DNA of 64,000 bases, from assembly GCF_003837865.1 (NCBI RefSeq), contig NZ_RQIS01000016.1, positions 90,218 through 154,217 of the forward strand, read 5' to 3'. The position numbers were made by a program, and so were the translations under genes. The DNA comes from Paraburkholderia dinghuensis (GTDB lineage: Bacteria; Pseudomonadota; Gammaproteobacteria; Burkholderiales; Burkholderiaceae). Positions 17,942-27,338 of the stretch are shown piece by piece. Every line of letters begins with the position of its first letter. The first letter of the stretch is position 1. Under the pieces are notes generated by a model. It was not told where the DNA came from and ran no database searches. It saw nothing but the letters and a program-made list of their open reading frames with translations.

Positions 17942-18673
17942 ATGAACGCGATTGAGAACGCCGATGCAGCTCGCGCACTGATTGAGTGTCAGGACCGAAG
18001 CGAGTGGTCGTCGCTGCTATTTGAGCTTGCTGAGCGTTATGGCTTTCCTTCCGTCTTTTTCGCGATGACGGAGTCGTTGGCCGCAACGTACCGCGCAGCC
18101 TTTGTCGAGACGAATTTTGCGCCAGATTGGTGGCAAGCTTACGAGGCGGAGCGTTTTTCCAAAATCGACCCCGTACTGGCACACTGTCGCCGACACATGC
18201 ATCCGCTGATCTGGAATGCGCAGACTTTCGTGACCGAACGCGAGCGCGCGTTTTACGAATGCGGGCGACAACATGGTTTGGCCTCGGGGATTGCCTATCC
18301 GGTCCATGGTCCGCTTGGCGCGGCGGGCATTCTATGTTTTGCGTCCCCCGATGGCACTCACGCAACCGCACCGGCAAGCGCGAACGCGTGTGCGTCGCTG
18401 GCGCTCGTGCGCGATTATGTTTGTGAATCGCATCGCAAGATCGCACGCGCGAAGCGAGCGACATCCGGGACCGCATCACTGACGCCGCGCGAACTCGAGT
18501 GTCTGCGATGGGTCGCAGCCGGCAAAACATCGTGGGAAATGTCGCGCATCCTTTCCTGCTCCGAGGCGACGATCAATTTTCATATTTCCAACGTCACGCG
18601 CAAGTTCGGCGTGCAGACGCGCCGACAGGCCGCGATTCGCGCGATTTCCGAGGGGCTTGTCGCGCCGGGTTGA
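17942..18673 (+). CDS. LuxR-family acyl-homoserine-lactone receptor (solo)
   Basis: A quorum-sensing-type regulator of 243 aa with an N-terminal autoinducer-binding domain and a C-terminal LuxR helix-turn-helix (about 179-230, LTPRELECLRWVAAGKTSWE). The ligand-pocket residues typical of AHL receptors are all present with TraR spacing: W63, Y67, D76, P77, W91 and G116. No luxI-type synthase is in the window, so it would be a solo that listens to another system or to other species. It is convergent with a fabF paralogue 48 bp away, and the surrounding DNA is less GC-rich than the core. Confidence 0.9.
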   Translation: MNAIENADAARALIECQDRSEWSSLLFELAERYGFPSVFFAMTESLAATYRAAFVETNFAPDWWQAYEAERFSKIDPVLAHCRRHMHPLIWNAQTFVTERERAFYECGRQHGLASGIAYPVHGPLGAAGILCFASPDGTHATAPASANACASLALVRDYVCESHRKIARAKRATSGTASLTPRELECLRWVAAGKTSWEMSRILSCSEATINFHISNVTRKFGVQTRRQAAIRAISEGLVAPG

Positions 18674-18721
18674 TCGAGGGCATGCACCTCTGATCGAACG
18701 CCCGGCGTTTTGAACATCGCA

Positions 18722-19963
18722 TCAGCTATATCGACGAAATACCAGCGTGCCGTTCGTCCCTCCGAACGCGAACGAATTCGAAATCGCCACATCGATGTTC
18801 ATGTCGCGTGCGACGTTCGGCACGTAGTCGAGGTCGCACGCAGGGTCGGGCGTTGTGAGGTTCGCAGTCGGCGGGGCAATCTGGTGATAGAGCGAGAGCA
18901 CGGTGTACACGGCTTCGACGCCGCCCGCCGCGCCGAGCAGGTGGCCCGTCATCGACTTCGTCGAACTGATCGCGAGCTTTCTCGCGTGGTCGCCAAACAC
19001 CGCCTTGAACGCAGTCGTTTCCACGCGGTCACCGAGCGGCGTCGATGTGCCGTGCGCATTGGCGTACTGCACGCTCAGCGGATCGACACCCGCGTTATGC
19101 AGCGCATTGCGCATGCAGCGGATGGCGCCGTCTCCATCTTCCGACGGGCTGGTGATGTGGTAAGCGTCCGTGCTCATACCGAAGCCTGCGAGTTCGGCGT
19201 AAATGCGCGCCCCGCGTCGGCGCGCATGTTCGAGTTCCTCCAGCACGACGATGCCTGCGCCTTCGCCGAGCACGAAACCGTCGCGCCCGGCGTCCCAGGG
19301 GCGGCTCGCTGTCTCGGGGCTATCGTTGCGCGTGGACAGTGCTCTCGCGCGCCCGAACCCCGCGAAACTGCTCGCCATGACCGCAGCCTCGGCGCCGCCC
19401 GCGAGCATCACGTCAGCGTCGCCGTATTCGATGAGGCGACTCGCGTCGCCGATCGAGTGCGTCGATGTCGAACAGGCGGTGGCCAGCGCGAGACTCGGTC
19501 CCTTGAGTCCGAACATGATCGACAGATTACCGGAGATCATGTTGATGATTAACGAAGGGATGTAGAACGGCGACACGCGCCGAAGCCCCTGTTCCCGGAG
19601 CATGATGCCCGATTCGACGATTGTTGAGATGCCGCCGATTCCCGAGCCCGCGTGTACGCCGATGCGGTGGGCGTTCGAATCCGTCACTTCGAGGCCGGCG
19701 TCACGAAAAGCTTCGATGCCCGCCACGATCCCCAACTGGATGAAGCGGTCCATGTGCCGCAATTCTTTTACTGGAATAGCGCCGCTGGCGTCGAACGTCC
19801 GGACTTCGCCAGCGATTTGCGACGGAAACGCGCTTGCATCGAATAAGCTGACGCGGCTGATTCCGCTTCGTCCGGCTACGATATTGGTCCAGTTTTCCTC
19901 GACGCCAACGCCCACAGGCGAAACCGCGCCGAGGCCGGTGACGACTACCCTTCTTTTGGTCAC
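18722..19963 (-). CDS. fabF: Beta-ketoacyl-ACP synthase II, FabF paralogue
   Basis: A 413-aa KAS II condensing enzyme that elongates acyl-ACP with malonyl-ACP. The catalytic triad is complete: C164 (TACSTSTHS), H304 (NAHGTST) and H341 (SMTGHLLGAAGG). The start is GTG 19963 with AGGA upstream. The housekeeping fabF normally stands beside acpP and fabG; this copy stands alone, convergent with the LuxR solo, so it looks like an accessory copy. It may supply an unusual acyl chain or compensate under stress; that is inference. Confidence 0.9.
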   Translation of the reverse strand: MTKRRVVVTGLGAVSPVGVGVEENWTNIVAGRSGISRVSLFDASAFPSQIAGEVRTFDASGAIPVKELRHMDRFIQLGIVAGIEAFRDAGLEVTDSNAHRIGVHAGSGIGGISTIVESGIMLREQGLRRVSPFYIPSLIINMISGNLSIMFGLKGPSLALATACSTSTHSIGDASRLIEYGDADVMLAGGAEAAVMASSFAGFGRARALSTRNDSPETASRPWDAGRDGFVLGEGAGIVVLEELEHARRRGARIYAELAGFGMSTDAYHITSPSEDGDGAIRCMRNALHNAGVDPLSVQYANAHGTSTPLGDRVETTAFKAVFGDHARKLAISSTKSMTGHLLGAAGGVEAVYTVLSLYHQIAPPTANLTTPDPACDLDYVPNVARDMNIDVAISNSFAFGGTNGTLVFRRYS

Positions 19964-20421
19964 GATTTGTTATTCCTTGTTTGCGTCGAAGCGTGCCGCA
20001 CGGGCAACGCCTGCTGCATTCGAGCAGCAAGGTGAACATTCGGCATGGTTCCGTGGCCTGGGACTGACAATCGTCGGTCCACATTGCGCAGGAGAGATCC
20101 CCCGATCGCCGATGTGGGTGGCAGCGCGAGACTGCGACTCACAGTGTGTGCAACTTACGCGACGCTTGAATCGAATTGCGGTTCGTAACCCGTTAGGATG
20201 GGCGAATTTTCTGGCGACTTGAACTATTAGTTTTTATAGGTCGAATGCGGCCTTGGCTAAACAAGAATCGGAATTGTCTGATACACAAACGGAGATTTAT
20301 GACTTAGGAGGCATCGGGCCGCTGCGGCCTATCGTTGGCGTTATCCGCCTGGCGCTACTTGATGCGAAACCTTGAGGACTTACGTCGATCCGGAAGGCGT
20401 CCACACAAACACTAGCGGCGC
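19964..20421. other. Gene-free interval between fabF and the RND operon
   Basis: No gene is supported in these 458 bp. The part 20200-20310 is AT-rich and probably carries the RND operon terminus and the fabF promoter further right; I found no clear intrinsic terminator. Confidence 0.4.
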
Positions 20422-21921
20422 CTATTCTCTGTGCTTGTACGGCTGCAAAGCGGATACGGCGGACCGCTCCGGATGCACGAGCTGATCATCGTTGGGCAGC
20501 GCCGCTGTGCTCCATCCGCCGCCCAGCGCCTTCACCAGCGCGACGCTGGCCGCCATGCGACGACGCGCGATCGTTACAGCCTGGCGTTCATTGGTGAGCG
20601 TGGTCGTCTGCGCGACCACGACGTCGAGGTACGTGATGGCGCCGCTGCGGTAACGGTTCTCGACGATCGCGAGCGTGCGCCCCGCCGCCGCCACCGCGCG
20701 ATCTTGCGCGTAGGCCTCCTCTTCCAGTACACGCAGCGTCGCGAGGTTGTCTTCGACCTGGCCGAACGCGTCGAGTACCGTCTGCCGGTACTGCGCGACG
20801 CTTTCGTCGTACTGCGCGCGCGCTTCGTCGCGTACCGCCGCGCGGCCGCCAAAGTCGAGCAGCGTGCCCGCGAGTTGCGGCCCGAGCGACCAGAACCGCG
20901 CCGGCGCGACGAGCCACTGGCTGTAGTTGGTCGCTTCGAGCCCGCCCGTCACGGCGAGAATCAAGCTGGGGAAAAATGCCGCCGTTGCGACACCCACCTG
21001 TGCGTTCGCGGCTGCGACGAGTCGCTCTGCTGCGGCGATATCGGGGCGGCGTTCGAGCAGCGTCGACGGCACACCCGGCGGCGTGACCACGGGCTGCGTC
21101 GTGAGAGGGGCGCCTCGAAGCACGGGCAGCGCGAACGTGGAAGGCGACTGCCCAATAAGGATCGCGATGGCGTGCTCGAACTGCGCACGGTCCACGCCGA
21201 GATCGATGGCTTGCGCCCGCGTGGTTTCAAGCTGCGTCTGCGCCTGACCGACGTCGGCATCGGTCGCGATACCGCCTGCGTAGCGGTGTTGCGTCAGGTC
21301 GAGCGATTCCTCGTAGGCCTTGATCGTGTCGTCGAGCAACTGGCGCTCGCGATCGATGCCGCGCAGCTCGAAGTAGTCGGTTGCGAGTTCGGCCTGCATC
21401 GACAGCAGAATCGACTGGGCGTCGGCGGCGCTTGCCTGTGCGTTCGCCTTCGCGTTTTCAACCGTGCGCGCCACACGCCCCCACACGTCGGGTTCCCAGG
21501 AGGCATCCACGCCGACGATGTAGTCGTTGATCGTGCGTCCCGCCGTCGACTTGAACATGACGTTCTCCGACGTGCGCGTGCGGTTGTACGCGGCGTTCGC
21601 CGTCACGAGCGGGAAGAAACTCGAACGCTGTTGTGCGACGTTCGCGCGCGCCGCACGAAAGCGCGCCTGCGCGGCCGCTACGTTCTGGTTTGCACTTGCG
21701 ACCTGCGCTTCGAGCGCGTTGAGTTGCTCGTCGCCGTAGATTTCCCACCATGCGCCGCGCAGCGCGGTGTCGGAGGGCCTGGCTTCTTGCCAGCCTGTTA
21801 CTTCGATATCCTTATAATTTGCGGAAACGGGAATCGTCGGTCGTACGTAGTCGGGGCCGACTGTGCAGCCTGCGAGGGCAACTGCTGAGGCCAACAGATA
21901 AGGGAAGCGTGCGCGCATCAT
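20422..21921 (-). CDS. RND efflux outer-membrane lipoprotein (OprM/NodT family)
   Basis: The 499-aa outer-membrane channel of a tripartite efflux pump. It begins with a lipoprotein signal peptide whose lipobox is LAGC (cysteine near residue 19), followed by TVGPDYVRPTIPV, the family start. Two OEP repeats with long alpha-helical stretches follow, including LATDYFELRGIDRERQLLDD and its second-half counterpart. Its ATG overlaps the adaptor stop by 4 bp (21918-21921), which indicates translational coupling. It completes the pump made with the two upstream genes. Confidence 0.93.
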   Translation of the reverse strand: MMRARFPYLLASAVALAGCTVGPDYVRPTIPVSANYKDIEVTGWQEARPSDTALRGAWWEIYGDEQLNALEAQVASANQNVAAAQARFRAARANVAQQRSSFFPLVTANAAYNRTRTSENVMFKSTAGRTINDYIVGVDASWEPDVWGRVARTVENAKANAQASAADAQSILLSMQAELATDYFELRGIDRERQLLDDTIKAYEESLDLTQHRYAGGIATDADVGQAQTQLETTRAQAIDLGVDRAQFEHAIAILIGQSPSTFALPVLRGAPLTTQPVVTPPGVPSTLLERRPDIAAAERLVAAANAQVGVATAAFFPSLILAVTGGLEATNYSQWLVAPARFWSLGPQLAGTLLDFGGRAAVRDEARAQYDESVAQYRQTVLDAFGQVEDNLATLRVLEEEAYAQDRAVAAAGRTLAIVENRYRSGAITYLDVVVAQTTTLTNERQAVTIARRRMAASVALVKALGGGWSTAALPNDDQLVHPERSAVSALQPYKHRE

Positions 21922-23129
21922 GAGTCCGCGTCGGTGTGACTCTTCGCCGATGGTGCGCCGCCTTGCGGCTGGGCGGACGGCGTGACGATACGTACCGGCG
22001 TCCCATCGACGATCGAATCCTGCGGGTTGACGATGACACGCTCGTGGCCGTCAAGTCCCGATGCAACTGCGACGCGCGTGCCGAAATCAGTGCCGAGCGT
22101 CACGTTCACGAGTTTCACGCGGTTGTTCTCGTCGACGGTTGCCACCTTCACGCCGTTCGCGCGGAACAGGAACGCATTGCCGGGCAGCGTGAGCGGCGCC
22201 GCGTTGGTGCCAAGCGCGAAGTGCACCTGCGCGTATGCGCCGGGCAGCAACTCCCCGCTGCGGTTTTCGACATCCACTTCGACGAGCATCGTGCGCTGCT
22301 GCGGATCGACGGCGCCTGCCGTGCGCGCGACCACGCCGGGGTAGTGCTTGCCCTGCGTTTCGTCGAGTGTGAGGTAGGCGCTTTCGCTCACGCGGATCTG
22401 TTGCGCGTAGGCTTGCGGTACGTACGCGTAGACGCGCAGACGGTCAGCCTGCTGGAGATGGAACAGCTCTCTTTGCGCCCCACCCGAACTGCCCGCATCG
22501 ATCAGCGCGCCGACATCGACGTTACGCGCGGTCACGATGCCGTCGAACGGTGCGGTCACCTTCTCGAACGACTGCAATTGTGAGAGCCGCGAAACGTTGT
22601 AGCGTGCCGCATCGAGCGTGCCTTGTTTCGCGAGCATGTCGGCGACTTTTTCGTCGGTGTCCTGCTTCGACACTGAGCGGCTCTGCAGCATCTCCGTCCA
22701 GCGCGCGGCCGTGGTTTTCGCGAGTTCGTAGTTCGCCTGGGCGTTCACGAGATCGGCACGTGCGGCGCGTAACTGGTCGTCGACTTCGGGTGCGTCGATC
22801 TCGGCGAGCAACTGCCCCGCCTTCACATGCGCGCCGAGATCCGCGTACCACTTGCGCAGATAGCCGTTCGTGCGCGCATAGATCGGCGTGTCGAGAAACG
22901 CCTGCACGTTGCCGGGCAACACGAGATCGAGCGCACGCGTCGAGCGCTGCGGCGTGACCACCTGCACGGATAGCGTGCTCGCCTGTTTTGCGTCGCGTTC
23001 GAGCGCAGCCTGCGCGTTGTGGCGCGACCAGATACCTTGCGCGGCGAGCGCGATCACCACGAGTGCGGCGAGCGCGATGGGCCAGCGGCGAGCCTTGCGA
23101 GGCGGCGGGGCGTCAACGTGCGGCTGCAT
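21918..23129 (-). CDS. RND efflux periplasmic adaptor (membrane fusion protein)
   Basis: A 403-aa HlyD/AcrA-type adaptor that bridges the inner-membrane pump and the outer-membrane channel. It has one N-terminal membrane anchor (WPIALAALVVIALAAQGIW), a lipoyl-like half (ARTNGYLRKWYADLGAHVKAG and LLAEIDAPEVDDQ), a helical hairpin and the beta-barrel section with VDVGALIDAG. ATG 23129 follows GGAGG. It lies 33 bp after the pump gene in one operon. Confidence 0.93.
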   Translation of the reverse strand: MQPHVDAPPPRKARRWPIALAALVVIALAAQGIWSRHNAQAALERDAKQASTLSVQVVTPQRSTRALDLVLPGNVQAFLDTPIYARTNGYLRKWYADLGAHVKAGQLLAEIDAPEVDDQLRAARADLVNAQANYELAKTTAARWTEMLQSRSVSKQDTDEKVADMLAKQGTLDAARYNVSRLSQLQSFEKVTAPFDGIVTARNVDVGALIDAGSSGGAQRELFHLQQADRLRVYAYVPQAYAQQIRVSESAYLTLDETQGKHYPGVVARTAGAVDPQQRTMLVEVDVENRSGELLPGAYAQVHFALGTNAAPLTLPGNAFLFRANGVKVATVDENNRVKLVNVTLGTDFGTRVAVASGLDGHERVIVNPQDSIVDGTPVRIVTPSAQPQGGAPSAKSHTDADS

Positions 23130-23162
23130 TGCGCCTCCGCGTGGGGAACGTGGAGAAATTCG

Positions 23163-26100
23163 TCATGATTTAGGCATTACGTTTTCGATAGCACGCTGGC
23201 GGCGCTCGCCGAGCTTGCGGTACACGAGCGAGAACACCACAGGCACAAAGATCAGTGTCGCGAGCGTGCCCACGGCGAGCCCGCCGATCACCGCGCGCCC
23301 GAGCGGCGCATTCTGCTCGCCGCCTTCGCCGAGACCGATCGCCATCGGCACCATACCGATCACCATCGCGAGCGCGGTCATCAACACCGGGCGAAAGCGC
23401 GTGTAGCCCGCTTCGATGGCGGCGCGTGCGGCGTCGCCGTGCTCGTTCAACTGCTCGCGTGCGAAGCTGACGACGAGGATGGAGTTCGCCGTCGCGATGC
23501 CGATACACATGATCGCGCCGGTCAGCGCGGGAATGGAAACCGTGGTGTGCGTGAGGAACAGCATCCAGACGATACCCGCGAGCGCACCAGGCAGTGCCGT
23601 GATGATGATGAACGGATCGAGCCACGACTGGAAGTTCACAACGATCAGCAGATACACGAGCACGATCGCGAACACGAGCCCGCCGAGCAATCCCGAGAAC
23701 GACTGGTTCATGGTCTGCACCTGGCCGCGCACGAGGATGGTGGAGGTTTTCGGCAATTCGGCCGTTGCGTCGCGGATGATCCTGTTGATGTCGTCGGAGA
23801 TTGCGCCGAGGTCGCGGCCATCGGCTGTGCCGTAGATGTCGATCGTGGTCTGCGCGTTGTAGTGCGTTGTGACGGCGTTGGCGGACACGCGCTGCATGCT
23901 CGCGAGCGAGCCGAGAATGTTGCTGCGTCCGTTTGCCGTGAGCGGGATGTTCGCGAGCGATTGCAGCGAATCGACCGTGTATTGCGGTGCTTCGGTGATG
24001 ACGTTGTAGCTCACGCCGTTCATCGGATTGAGCCAGAACGTCGGCGTGGTCTGCTGGCTGCCCGATAGCGTGATGAGCAGATTGCTCGCCACGTCCCGCT
24101 GCGAGAAGCCCGCTTGCTGCGCGCGTGTGCGGTCGACGTCGATGAAGATGCGCGGCAAGTCGGCGGGCTGCTGGATGCGCGCGTCGGCGAAACCGGGCAC
24201 GCCGCGCAGCCGCGCCAGCAACGTCGCGGCGAACTCGCGATTGCCCGCCACGTCGCGGCCGACGATCTGGATGTCGATCGGCGACGGCATGCCGAAGTTC
24301 AGCGTCTGGCTCACGATGTCCGCGGGGAGGAACGAAAACTGCACGCCGGGAAATTCATCGTTGAGCGTGCCGCGCAACAGGCGCACGTAATCGGCGGTCG
24401 GACGATGGTCGGCATTCAGCGAGATCAGCACGTCGGCGTCCGATGTGCCGATCGTGCCCGTGTTGCTGTACGAGAGATTGATGCCGGAAATCGGCAGGCC
24501 GATGTTGTCGATGACCGAATGCAGTTCGCGCGTGGGAATCAGCGTTCGGATGCGTTTGTCGATGCGGTCGACGATGACCGCGGTTTCCTCGACGCGCATG
24601 CCGGTCTTCGCACGCACATGCAGGGCGATGGTGCCCGTGTCGACTTGCGGAAAGAAGTCGCGGCCGAGGAACGGCATCAGCAGCAACGAAGCGCCGCAGC
24701 ACGCGAGAAACGCAATGACGAACACAACAGGATGCTTGACGCGCGCCGCGAGAAAGTCGCGGTAGCGCACGCGCAGTTGCTCGAATCCGCGCTCGAACGC
24801 GAGATGCACGCGCATGAACGGATTGCGCGTTGTCGCGCGAATGTGGTGCAGATCCGCGGGCTTGTGATGGTGGCGCATCAGGTACTTCGCGAGCGTCGGC
24901 ACGAGCGTCCGCGAAAAGAAGTACGACGCGAGCATCGCGAACACCACGGCTTCGGCGAGCGGAATGAACAGGTAATGCGCGACGCCCGACAACAGGAACA
25001 TCGGCACGAACACGATGCAGATCGCGAGTGTGGAGACGAGCGTCGGGATCGCGATCTGTTGTGCGCCGTCGAGGATGGCCTGTTCGAGTGTTTTGCCCTG
25101 TTCAAGCTGCTGGCTGATGTTTTCGATGGCGACGGTCGCATCGTCGACGAGAATGCCCACCGCGAGCGCGAGCCCGCCGAGCGTCATGATGTTGATGGTT
25201 TCGCCGAGCGCCGAGAGCGCGATGATCGACGTGAGCATCGAAAGCGGAATCGACACGGCGATGATGAGCGTCGCGCGCCAGTTGCCGAGAAAGAGCAGGA
25301 TCATGAGCGCGGTGAGCGCGGCTGCGATCAGCGCTTCGCGCAGCACGCCCTCGACCGATGCGCGCACGAACAGCGACTGGTCGGCGACGGGATCGATGTC
25401 GAGCGACGACGGCACGAGGTTGCGCAGCGCCGGCATCATCTCCTTGATGCGGTCGACGATTTCGAGCGTCGAGGTGTTGCCGCTCTTGTTGATCGTTAGC
25501 AGCGATGCGCGCTGGCCGTCTACGCGCACGATATTGGTCTGCGGCTGGAAGCCGTCGCGCACGTGTGCGACGTCGCGGATATAGATCGTGCCGTTCGCGG
25601 TGGTTTTCACCGGAATGTCGTTTAGACCCGCTAATGTATTGGGACTGGCGTTCATCAGCACCGAGTATTCGGTCGAGCCGATTTTCGCCGTGCCGGAGGG
25701 CAGGATCAGATTTTGCACGCTGATGGCGTTGACGACGTCCATCGGCGAAAGGTTGTGCTGCTGCAGCGCGCGCTGGTCGATGTCGACCATGATCTGCCGC
25801 TGCTTGCCGCCGTAGGGCAGCGGCGCGGAGGCGCCGGGGACCGTCGCGAGCTGGGTCTTCAGAAAGTTGTTGCCGTAGTCGAACAGCTCCTGTTCGGTGA
25901 GCTGCATCGACGAGAGCGACAGGCGCAGGATCGGCACCGTCGAGGCGTTGTATCGCAGGATGAACGGCGGATTGATGCCCGGCGGCAGCGAGCGCAATTG
26001 CGCCTGCGAGAGCGCCGTCACTTCCGCGAGTGCTTCCTGGATATTGGCATGCGGCTGGAAAAAGATCTTCACGACCGCGATGCCGTTGAGCGAGGTGGAT

Positions 26101-26345
26101 TCCGTGTGCTCGATGTCGTTCACGGCCACCGAAAGCCCGCGCTCATAGTTGAGCACGATGCGCTTTTCCATCTCGTCGGCGGGCAGGCCCTGGTATGTCC
26201 AGATGACCGAGAGCACCGGGATGTCGATGTTCGGGAAGATGTCCGTGGGCGTGCGCAGGATCGTCAGCGGTCCGACGATCAGGAGCAGCAAGGCGAGGAC
26301 AATGAACGTGTACGGACGCCTGAGCGCCAGTCGGACGATCCACAT
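23163..26345 (-). CDS. RND efflux pump permease (HAE1-like)
   Basis: A 1060-aa proton-driven inner-membrane pump with 12 helices and two large periplasmic loops. ATG 26345 (MWIVRLALRRPYTFIVLALL) is chosen because this is the canonical RND start; the longer frame upstream is not conserved. Helix 4 carries the double-aspartate proton relay GILVDDATVAIEN, typical of hydrophobic/amphiphilic pumps and unlike the heavy-metal pumps. It is the first gene of the operon pump–adaptor–channel. No dedicated regulator is adjacent. Substrates cannot be predicted. Confidence 0.94.
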   Translation of the reverse strand: MWIVRLALRRPYTFIVLALLLLIVGPLTILRTPTDIFPNIDIPVLSVIWTYQGLPADEMEKRIVLNYERGLSVAVNDIEHTESTSLNGIAVVKIFFQPHANIQEALAEVTALSQAQLRSLPPGINPPFILRYNASTVPILRLSLSSMQLTEQELFDYGNNFLKTQLATVPGASAPLPYGGKQRQIMVDIDQRALQQHNLSPMDVVNAISVQNLILPSGTAKIGSTEYSVLMNASPNTLAGLNDIPVKTTANGTIYIRDVAHVRDGFQPQTNIVRVDGQRASLLTINKSGNTSTLEIVDRIKEMMPALRNLVPSSLDIDPVADQSLFVRASVEGVLREALIAAALTALMILLFLGNWRATLIIAVSIPLSMLTSIIALSALGETINIMTLGGLALAVGILVDDATVAIENISQQLEQGKTLEQAILDGAQQIAIPTLVSTLAICIVFVPMFLLSGVAHYLFIPLAEAVVFAMLASYFFSRTLVPTLAKYLMRHHHKPADLHHIRATTRNPFMRVHLAFERGFEQLRVRYRDFLAARVKHPVVFVIAFLACCGASLLLMPFLGRDFFPQVDTGTIALHVRAKTGMRVEETAVIVDRIDKRIRTLIPTRELHSVIDNIGLPISGINLSYSNTGTIGTSDADVLISLNADHRPTADYVRLLRGTLNDEFPGVQFSFLPADIVSQTLNFGMPSPIDIQIVGRDVAGNREFAATLLARLRGVPGFADARIQQPADLPRIFIDVDRTRAQQAGFSQRDVASNLLITLSGSQQTTPTFWLNPMNGVSYNVITEAPQYTVDSLQSLANIPLTANGRSNILGSLASMQRVSANAVTTHYNAQTTIDIYGTADGRDLGAISDDINRIIRDATAELPKTSTILVRGQVQTMNQSFSGLLGGLVFAIVLVYLLIVVNFQSWLDPFIIITALPGALAGIVWMLFLTHTTVSIPALTGAIMCIGIATANSILVVSFAREQLNEHGDAARAAIEAGYTRFRPVLMTALAMVIGMVPMAIGLGEGGEQNAPLGRAVIGGLAVGTLATLIFVPVVFSLVYRKLGERRQRAIENVMPKS

Positions 26346-26907
26346 GGAAGGGTGTGTTCCTTCGCTGGTGATGTGTGTCGCGTTCCCGGCTGGTCCGGCC
26401 GCAGGCGGCGAGCGTTTTCGGTGTTGGTTTTTGTGCAGGGCCGCCGGCCCGCGCACACGAATGCGACAGGACTATAGCGCCAGTTGCCTGACATCAGCGT
26501 ACTTTTTCTGTGAGCGCATAAGCAAGTGCGGGCCGGACCGGGTTTACCATCTGTTACAGTTGGTTTTTAGCAAGCTTGAGCGGTCATTGGATGGGTTGAC
26601 GGCGCGCCGCTTCGTTGGGCGGTTGATTCACCCCCCTAATTTTCTGCTTTGCGTACAGGCCCAAACAGGCAACAATGCCTGAACCGGTCTGATGCTGCTG
26701 CGCAATATGAAACAGCGCGAAACAGCACGTGAAAGCAGCACGTGAAAGCAGCACGTGAAAGCAGCACGTGAAAGCAGCACGTGAAAGCAGCGGGCCGCGG
26801 GCGAGACGAGATGGATGCGTGTACAACCGTTGGTGCGCGCAGGCTTTGGTTACCACATTGACCGGCGCTTCAGACATGGAAGCCGGCGTTGAGAACGGGG
26901 AAACATC
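26346..26907. other. Divergent intergenic region with a tandem repeat
   Basis: These 562 bp separate the leftward RND operon from the rightward gene at 26908. They hold the operon promoter region (AT-richer around 26480-26570) and the 13-bp tandem repeat array described separately. I see no gene. Confidence 0.6.
26724..26788. repeat. Five-copy 13-bp tandem repeat (AGCACGTGAAAGC)
   Basis: Five identical, uninterrupted 13-bp units run from 26724 to 26788. A degenerate unit lies just before and a 3-bp partial follows. Each unit contains the palindrome CACGTG. A 13-bp unit is not a multiple of three, and no gene covers it. Confidence 0.97.
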
Positions 26908-27120
26908 ATGCAAATCGGTTCTATCGTACGTACCTTGCATATGGCCGTGCCACAAGGCGCGCGCGGCATCGTAATGCGCATTCTCGGCGACATGGCCATG
27001 GTGACGTGGTATGACGGCGAGCCTGGCACGTCGAAGCAGCTCAACACCGAGCCCTTTTTTCTGGAAGACCTGATCGACACGGGCGAGCACGTCCTGCCGG
27101 CCGGATCGATGATTCACTGA
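26908..27120 (+). CDS. Small hypothetical protein, SH3-like
   Basis: A 70-aa protein beginning MQIGSIVRTLHMAVPQGARG. A purine-rich GGGGAAA precedes ATG 26908. The first 40 residues alternate hydrophobic and polar residues with glycines (RGIVMRILGDMAMVTWYDGEPG), a pattern of small beta-barrel (SH3/KOW-like) domains. There are no membrane segments or cysteines. I do not recognise a named family. It precedes the kinase gene srkA on the same strand with 218 bp between. Confidence 0.7.
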   Translation: MQIGSIVRTLHMAVPQGARGIVMRILGDMAMVTWYDGEPGTSKQLNTEPFFLEDLIDTGEHVLPAGSMIH

Positions 27121-27338
27121 AACGCCTCGCGGCGGCGCGCGAAAGACGCGTGAACGCCGCCTGGCTCGAGAACGCGAGGCACCGCGCGCATTAAACAGAA
27201 CGATGCGCACATCGACGTGCACATCGACGCGCGCGAGATCAGCATGGCAAGCGCGAGGAGACCACCCTGCGCACGCGGCGCACGAACGCCGCGGCGCATC
27301 GCTCGCAGTGCCGGCCCGCAAGAGGCACAATTGCGGCT

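Noticed and set aside
24114..25499. A 461-codon open frame on the plus strand across the RND pump gene
   Set aside because: It is the antisense shadow of a conserved permease; composition is Arg/Asp/His-rich and there is no start signal.
26724..26788. CRISPR array
   Set aside because: The 13-bp units are directly adjacent with no spacers and no cas genes are in the window.
26584..27330. Leftward frame containing a repeated AAFTCCFHVLLSR peptide
   Set aside because: The peptide repeat is just the 13-bp DNA repeat read in three phases, and the frame overlaps the small gene at 26908 with no start signals.
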